Part shown: positions 60,273 to 64,000 of the stretch, piece by piece
Layout of the letters: each line of letters starts with the position of its first letter
Numbering within the stretch: position 1 is the first letter of the stretch
Origin: an uncultured Mediterraneibacter sp.
GTDB taxonomy: Bacteria > Bacillota > Clostridia > Lachnospirales > Lachnospiraceae
Direction of reading: 5' to 3'
DNA length: 64,000 bases
NCBI RefSeq assembly: GCF_944377805.1
Contig: NZ_CALWFZ010000001.1
Location: 1-64,000, forward strand
The notes under the pieces: model-generated
What the model was told of the DNA's origin: nothing
Seen by the model: only the letters and a program-made list of their open reading frames with translations
The model's database searches: none
Program-made: the position numbers and the translations under genes

Positions 60273-61763
60273 ATGCTCTATGAGGCAATTAAGAAATTGG
60301 TACAGTATGGAATCGATACCGGCCTGACCCCGGAGTCTGAAAGAATCTATACAACGAATCTTATTCTCGATGTCATGAAAGAAGACGACTATGAAGATGT
60401 AGAATGTGATCTCTCTAATATCATACTGGAAGATGTGCTTTGCGAACTTCTCGACGAGGCTGTTAAAAGAGGTCTTATCGAGAACAGCATTACATACCGG
60501 GATCTTTTTGACACCAGGCTGATGAACTGCCTGATGCCCCGCCCGGCGCAGATTCAGGAAAAATTTCAGAAAAAATACGAAATATCACCGGAGGAAGCGA
60601 CTGCTTACTATTACAGGCTGAGCCAGGACAGCGACTATATCCGGCGCTACCGCATCAGCCGCGATCGCAAGTGGACGGTAGATACTCCATACGGTACGCT
60701 CGATATTACGATTAACCTTTCCAAACCGGAGAAGGATCCAAAGGCTATCGCGGCCGCAGGCGCCGCGAAATCTTCCGCATATCCGAAATGCCAGCTCTGT
60801 GTGGAGAATGAGGGATATGCCGGAAGGGTGAACCACCCGGCCCGGGAGAACCACCGTATTATTCCCATTACAATCCAGGGAAAGAAATGGGGATTCCAGT
60901 ACTCCCCCTATGTGTATTACAACGAGCACTGCATCGTCTTCAACGGTGAACACATTCCTATGAAGATCGACCGCAGCGCTTTTGCGAAGCTCTTTGATTT
61001 TATTAAACTCTTCCCCCACTATTTCCTCGGGTCCAACGCGGATCTCCCGATTGTGGGCGGCTCGATCTTAAGCCACGATCATTTCCAGGGCGGACACTAT
61101 ACATTCGCTATGGCAAAAGCTCCTGTGATAGAGAACTTCACAGTGGCCGGCTATGAGGATGTGGAGGCCGGTATTGTAAAGTGGCCGCTCTCCGTCATCC
61201 GTCTGCGCGGAAAAGACACGGAGCGCATCATCGACCTGGCAGATCATATTCTGGGCAAATGGCGTTCCTATACAGATGAGGCAGCGTTTATCTTCGCAGA
61301 GACAGACGGCACGCCTCACAACACGATCACTCCGATCGCACGCATGAAGGACGGCATGTATGAGCTGGATCTGACTCTCAGAAATAACATCACCACAGAG
61401 GAACATCCGCTCGGGGTATATCACCCTCACGCAAAACTGCATCACATCAAGAAAGAGAACATCGGACTGATCGAGGTTATGGGTCTGGCTGTTCTTCCTG
61501 CCCGCTTAAAAGGCGAGATGGAACTTCTCAAAGAGTATATTCTAAAAGGAAAAGATATTCGCAGCAACGAGCAGATCGAGAAACACGCGGACTGGGTCGA
61601 TGAATTCCTCCCTTCCTATCCTGAGGTAAACGAAGCAAATATCGAACATATTCTGGAACAGGAAGTCGGAAAAGTATTCTGCCAGGTACTCGAAGACGCG
61701 GGAGTATACAAATGCACAGAGGAAGGACTGTCAGCATTCCATCGGTTTATCAGCGTGCTGTAG
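60273..61763 (+). CDS. galT: UDP-glucose-hexose-1-phosphate uridylyltransferase
   Basis: GalT of the Gram-positive class (about 490 residues, longer than E. coli GalT at about 350). It exchanges galactose-1-phosphate for glucose-1-phosphate on UDP. The catalytic His region is SHDHFQGGHYTFAM near 268; NEHCIVFNGEH near 217. GGAGG lies before the ATG and the gene follows galK by 53 bases. Confidence 0.96.
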   Translation: MLYEAIKKLVQYGIDTGLTPESERIYTTNLILDVMKEDDYEDVECDLSNIILEDVLCELLDEAVKRGLIENSITYRDLFDTRLMNCLMPRPAQIQEKFQKKYEISPEEATAYYYRLSQDSDYIRRYRISRDRKWTVDTPYGTLDITINLSKPEKDPKAIAAAGAAKSSAYPKCQLCVENEGYAGRVNHPARENHRIIPITIQGKKWGFQYSPYVYYNEHCIVFNGEHIPMKIDRSAFAKLFDFIKLFPHYFLGSNADLPIVGGSILSHDHFQGGHYTFAMAKAPVIENFTVAGYEDVEAGIVKWPLSVIRLRGKDTERIIDLADHILGKWRSYTDEAAFIFAETDGTPHNTITPIARMKDGMYELDLTLRNNITTEEHPLGVYHPHAKLHHIKKENIGLIEVMGLAVLPARLKGEMELLKEYILKGKDIRSNEQIEKHADWVDEFLPSYPEVNEANIEHILEQEVGKVFCQVLEDAGVYKCTEEGLSAFHRFISVL

Positions 61764-61793
61764 AAAAGCGAGCTCTCCATACATACCCATATA

Positions 61794-61823
61794 AAAAGAG
61801 GACGGAAATAACCGTCCTCTTTT
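61794..61823. terminator. Bidirectional terminator galT / fumarase
   Basis: AAAAGAGGACGG and CCGTCCTCTTTT arms with a six-base loop, near-perfect in both directions. Confidence 0.88.
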
Positions 61824-61838
61824 CTGATTTATTAACAC

Positions 61839-62396
61839 CTATTTTTTAGAATCAAGATAAGCATTTCTACCTTCTTCGTAAAGGTTGTTTCCCTCGCTGT
61901 CAATGATGACTACAAGAGGCATATCCTCCACATAGAGTTTCCTGAGGGCTTCCGCGCCCAGGTCTTCATAGGCGACAAGCTCCGCTTTCTTGATACATTT
62001 TGCCAGCAGCGCTCCTGCTCCTCCGATAGCGCCAAAATACACGCCGCTGTATTTCTTCATGGCTTCCACAACTTCAGGAAGACGCGCGCCTTTTCCGATC
62101 ATCCCGCGTGCTCCCACAGACATCATGGTCGGCGCGTATGCGTCCATACGTCCGCTCGTTGTCGGGCCTGCGCTTCCAATAACCTGACCCGGTTTCGCAG
62201 GTGTCGGACCCACATAATAGATTGTCGCGTCTTTCGGATCAAAGGGGATCTCTTCTCCCTTTGCCAGAGCCTCGCACATTCTCTTATGTCCTGCATCTCT
62301 GGAAGTATAGATCGTTCCGGTCAAAAGCACCTGATCTCCCGCGTGAAGTGTCTTAGCAAGCTCCTCTGTGAGTGGTAATGTAATCTTTCTTGCCAT
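61839..62396 (-). CDS. Fumarate hydratase, beta subunit
   Basis: A 185-residue C-terminal part of class I iron-sulfur fumarase. GPTTSGRMDAYAPTMM near residue 78 and YFGAIGGAGALLAKCI near 120 are family signatures. It binds fumarate with the alpha subunit. It follows the alpha gene with no gap, so the two form one transcript. Tartrate dehydratase is the alternative substrate assignment. A class I fumarase is oxygen-sensitive and fits an anaerobe. Confidence 0.92.
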   Translation of the reverse strand: MARKITLPLTEELAKTLHAGDQVLLTGTIYTSRDAGHKRMCEALAKGEEIPFDPKDATIYYVGPTPAKPGQVIGSAGPTTSGRMDAYAPTMMSVGARGMIGKGARLPEVVEAMKKYSGVYFGAIGGAGALLAKCIKKAELVAYEDLGAEALRKLYVEDMPLVVIIDSEGNNLYEEGRNAYLDSKK

Positions 62397-63239
62397 TTAT
62401 ATCACCTCCGATTTGTGGCGTGTCACATGACAGTTGATATTAACCGCGCAGGGCATTCCCGCGATATGAGTTGGCAGTGTCTCGATATTAAGGCCGATAG
62501 CTGTCGTCTTTCCGCCAAAACCCTGAGGTCCGATACCCAGCTCATTGATCTTTTCCAGCATTTCCTTCTCAAGATCTGCGTAGAACGGATCCGGATTGGA
62601 GGAATCGAGCGGTCTCATGAGCGCTTTTTTGGCAAGAAGCGCACACTTGTCAAATGTTCCTCCGATACCCACGCCTACTACCATAGGCGGACATGGATTG
62701 GGGCCTGCCGTCTCCACTACTTCAATAATAAAGTCCTTGATACCCTGAAGTCCTGCAGACGGTTTGAACATGCGGATCTGACTCATATTCTCGCTTCCAA
62801 ACCCTTTTGGTCCCACTGTGACTTTAATCTTATCACCCGGCACGATCTCCGTATAGAGCATGGCCGGTGTGTTATCCCCAGTGTTACCGCGGCGCACCGG
62901 ATCTTTTACAACTGACTTGCGCAGATAACCTTTATCATACCCTCTGCGAACCCCCTCGTCCACAGCCTCACTCAGGTCTCCTCCCACAAGACGCACATCC
63001 TGTCCGATCTCAAGGAACACGCAGGCCATTCCTGTGTCCTGACAGATCGGCACATTCTCGCTGTCAGCAATCTCAAAGTTTTCGATAATATTATCCAGAA
63101 CGCCCTGGGCAATCTCTCCGTCCTCACAGGCACGGCAGTCACGGATTGCGCATTTTACGTCTCCCGGAAGATGATTGTTGGCATCGATGCAGAGTCTCTC
63201 GATCACATCGGTGAGTGTACTTACATTTATTTCACGCAT
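62397..63239 (-). CDS. Fumarate hydratase, alpha subunit
   Basis: A 280-residue N-terminal part of class I fumarase that holds the 4Fe-4S cluster. Cys ligands are in [10 protein letters not shown] near 66, [14 protein letters not shown] near 181, and further on with [15 protein letters not shown] 63239 has AAAGGAG upstream; the longer frame does not. Reaction: fumarate plus water to malate, in a reductive TCA branch. Confidence 0.92.
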   Translation of the reverse strand: MREINVSTLTDVIERLCIDANNHLPGDVKCAIRDCRACEDGEIAQGVLDNIIENFEIADSENVPICQDTGMACVFLEIGQDVRLVGGDLSEAVDEGVRRGYDKGYLRKSVVKDPVRRGNTGDNTPAMLYTEIVPGDKIKVTVGPKGFGSENMSQIRMFKPSAGLQGIKDFIIEVVETAGPNPCPPMVVGVGIGGTFDKCALLAKKALMRPLDSSNPDPFYADLEKEMLEKINELGIGPQGFGGKTTAIGLNIETLPTHIAGMPCAVNINCHVTRHKSEVI

Positions 63240-63353
63240 GGAAATCAACTCCTTTCCTGATTGTACCATTGTTTTTGTTCAGCCATACACAGAGCCGTTC
63301 TACAAAGCATACGAGGTTGCTTTCTACTCCGCCCCATGTACGGCCGGACTTTT

Positions 63354-64000
63354 TTATAAAAATATTCCGATAAACTGGCAGCCCAGCACCACAAATACGA
63401 GGGCTACCGGATAAGTTGCCGCATAAGCGGAGGCCACATCGTCTGTACCTGTCACGCGAATCAGTGTTCCGAGAGCCGGAGTACTTGTCATTCCGCCACA
63501 GATAGAGCCAAGTGTGTTGAACAGGCTCAGCTTCATCAGCTTCACGGCTACAAAATATCCGATGAGCATCGGAATCAGTGTGATCAGCGCTCCGTACACA
63601 AACAGGACGAGCCCCTGCTCTTTAAGGATCTCAATAAACCCTGCGCCTGCTTCTACTCCCGCGCCGATGAGGAACAGCGCCAGCCCAAACTCACGCAGGC
63701 ATTCCAAAACAGATTTCTCTACATGGAAACTAATCTTTCCTGCATGGCCGAAATGTCCCAGGATAAGCCCAGCAATCAGCGGGCCTCCCGATGTTCCCAG
63801 TGAGAACTCCGCTCCGCCCGGAAGCGGAATAACGATTTTTGCCAGAATGATTCCCAGCGCGATCGCAAGCGCAAATGCGAAGAATCCCATCTCATCCACA
63901 ATGAAAAGTTTCTCTTTCTTCTTCAGCGCATCGTCGCCTACATTCTGAGCCGCCTCAAATTTCGCTCTCTCTGCCGCCATATCTGTCTTTAAAAATTTCG
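63354..64000 (-). CDS. AspT/YidE-family transporter, C-terminal part (partial)
   Basis: The last 215 or so residues of a transporter that continues past the window end; the frame stays open to base 64000. Six membrane segments are visible. The block REFGLALFLIGAGVEAG and the motif GGMTSTPALGTL identify the AspT-type duplicated half (aspartate-alanine antiporter and YbjL/YidE relatives). Substrate cannot be fixed; aspartate or succinate-like acids are possible beside fumarase. Behind it, 63270-63353 has no gene. Confidence 0.85.
   Translation of the reverse strand, partial: KFLKTDMAAERAKFEAAQNVGDDALKKKEKLFIVDEMGFFAFALAIALGIILAKIVIPLPGGAEFSLGTSGGPLIAGLILGHFGHAGKISFHVEKSVLECLREFGLALFLIGAGVEAGAGFIEILKEQGLVLFVYGALITLIPMLIGYFVAVKLMKLSLFNTLGSICGGMTSTPALGTLIRVTGTDDVASAYAATYPVALVFVVLGCQFIGIFL

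Noticed and set aside
1-64000. CRISPR array, prophage, insertion sequence, integrase or biosynthetic cluster
   Set aside because: No regular repeat-spacer series, transposase, integrase, capsid or synthase genes were seen; the window is core chromosome.

Overview
The window looks like a chromosomal core region of a low-to-mid GC, Gram-positive anaerobe of the Clostridia, most probably a Lachnospiraceae member (genus not determined). Reasons: a PolC-type replicative polymerase, a SigH gene at the end of a cysE-cysS-mrnC-rlmB operon, a Gram-positive T-box leader, strong AGGAGG ribosome sites, indolepyruvate:ferredoxin oxidoreductase, a two-subunit iron-sulfur fumarase, and families such as DUF4364, TIGR03915/TIGR03916 and TIGR01906. 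I see no phage, insertion sequence, CRISPR array or plasmid function. Most genes lie on the minus strand in tight operons.

Layout. 1-6.1 kb: a small membrane protein, a 49-residue small ORF, purA, an acidic membrane-anchored protein, a MocR-type regulator, glnS and a protein of unknown function. 6.2-14.3 kb: tRNA-Thr, then a minus-strand operon read from 14.3 kb down: membrane protein, ispF, an Eis-like acetyltransferase, a cysteine-type T-box leader, cysE, cysS, mrnC, rlmB, sigH, a CPBP membrane protease and dtd. 14.4-19.0 kb: an operon of DUF454, a YgbA-like NO-response protein and a CydDC-like ABC exporter, with tRNA-Val and tRNA-Met behind it. 19-24.6 kb: full-length purL, a TIGR01906 membrane protein and a LysR regulator. 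24.5-29.2 kb: a DNA-repair block (DinG/XPD-like helicase fused to a Cas4-like nuclease domain; a TIGR03915/TIGR03916 radical-SAM pair with SOS boxes). 29.2-32.6 kb: ptsI, ptsH, cysK, csp. 32.7-38.6 kb: an aromatic 2-keto acid oxidation operon (paaK, iorA, iorB, ACT, paaK, ACT). 38.9-46.4 kb: glyA, polC, ispG and a membrane-anchored protein. 46.5-54.3 kb: hisC, an aminotransferase, DUF2156, prfA, prmC, DUF1385, rpmE, rho. 54.5-64 kb: a TIGR01212 radical-SAM protein, DUF4364, rarA, tcdA, an AraC regulator divergent from galK-galT, fumarase beta and alpha, and a partial AspT-family transporter running off the end.

Functional links: the T-box ties acetylserine synthesis and cysteinyl-tRNA charging (and perhaps the downstream RNA-processing genes and sigH) to tRNA-Cys charging; cysK completes cysteine synthesis elsewhere. 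PurA, PurL and GlyA supply purines and one-carbon units. IorAB with two CoA ligases can convert aromatic amino-acid keto acids to acids with ATP gain. Fumarase and an aspartate-type antiporter sit together.

The least explained sequence is intergenic. A roughly 65-70 base element occurs twice, each time directly behind a terminator-like hairpin downstream of a metabolic gene (purA, glyA), with a nearly invariant core; a different structured segment lies behind dtd. These look like members of dispersed, possibly RNA-structured element families and are the best candidates here for something undescribed.
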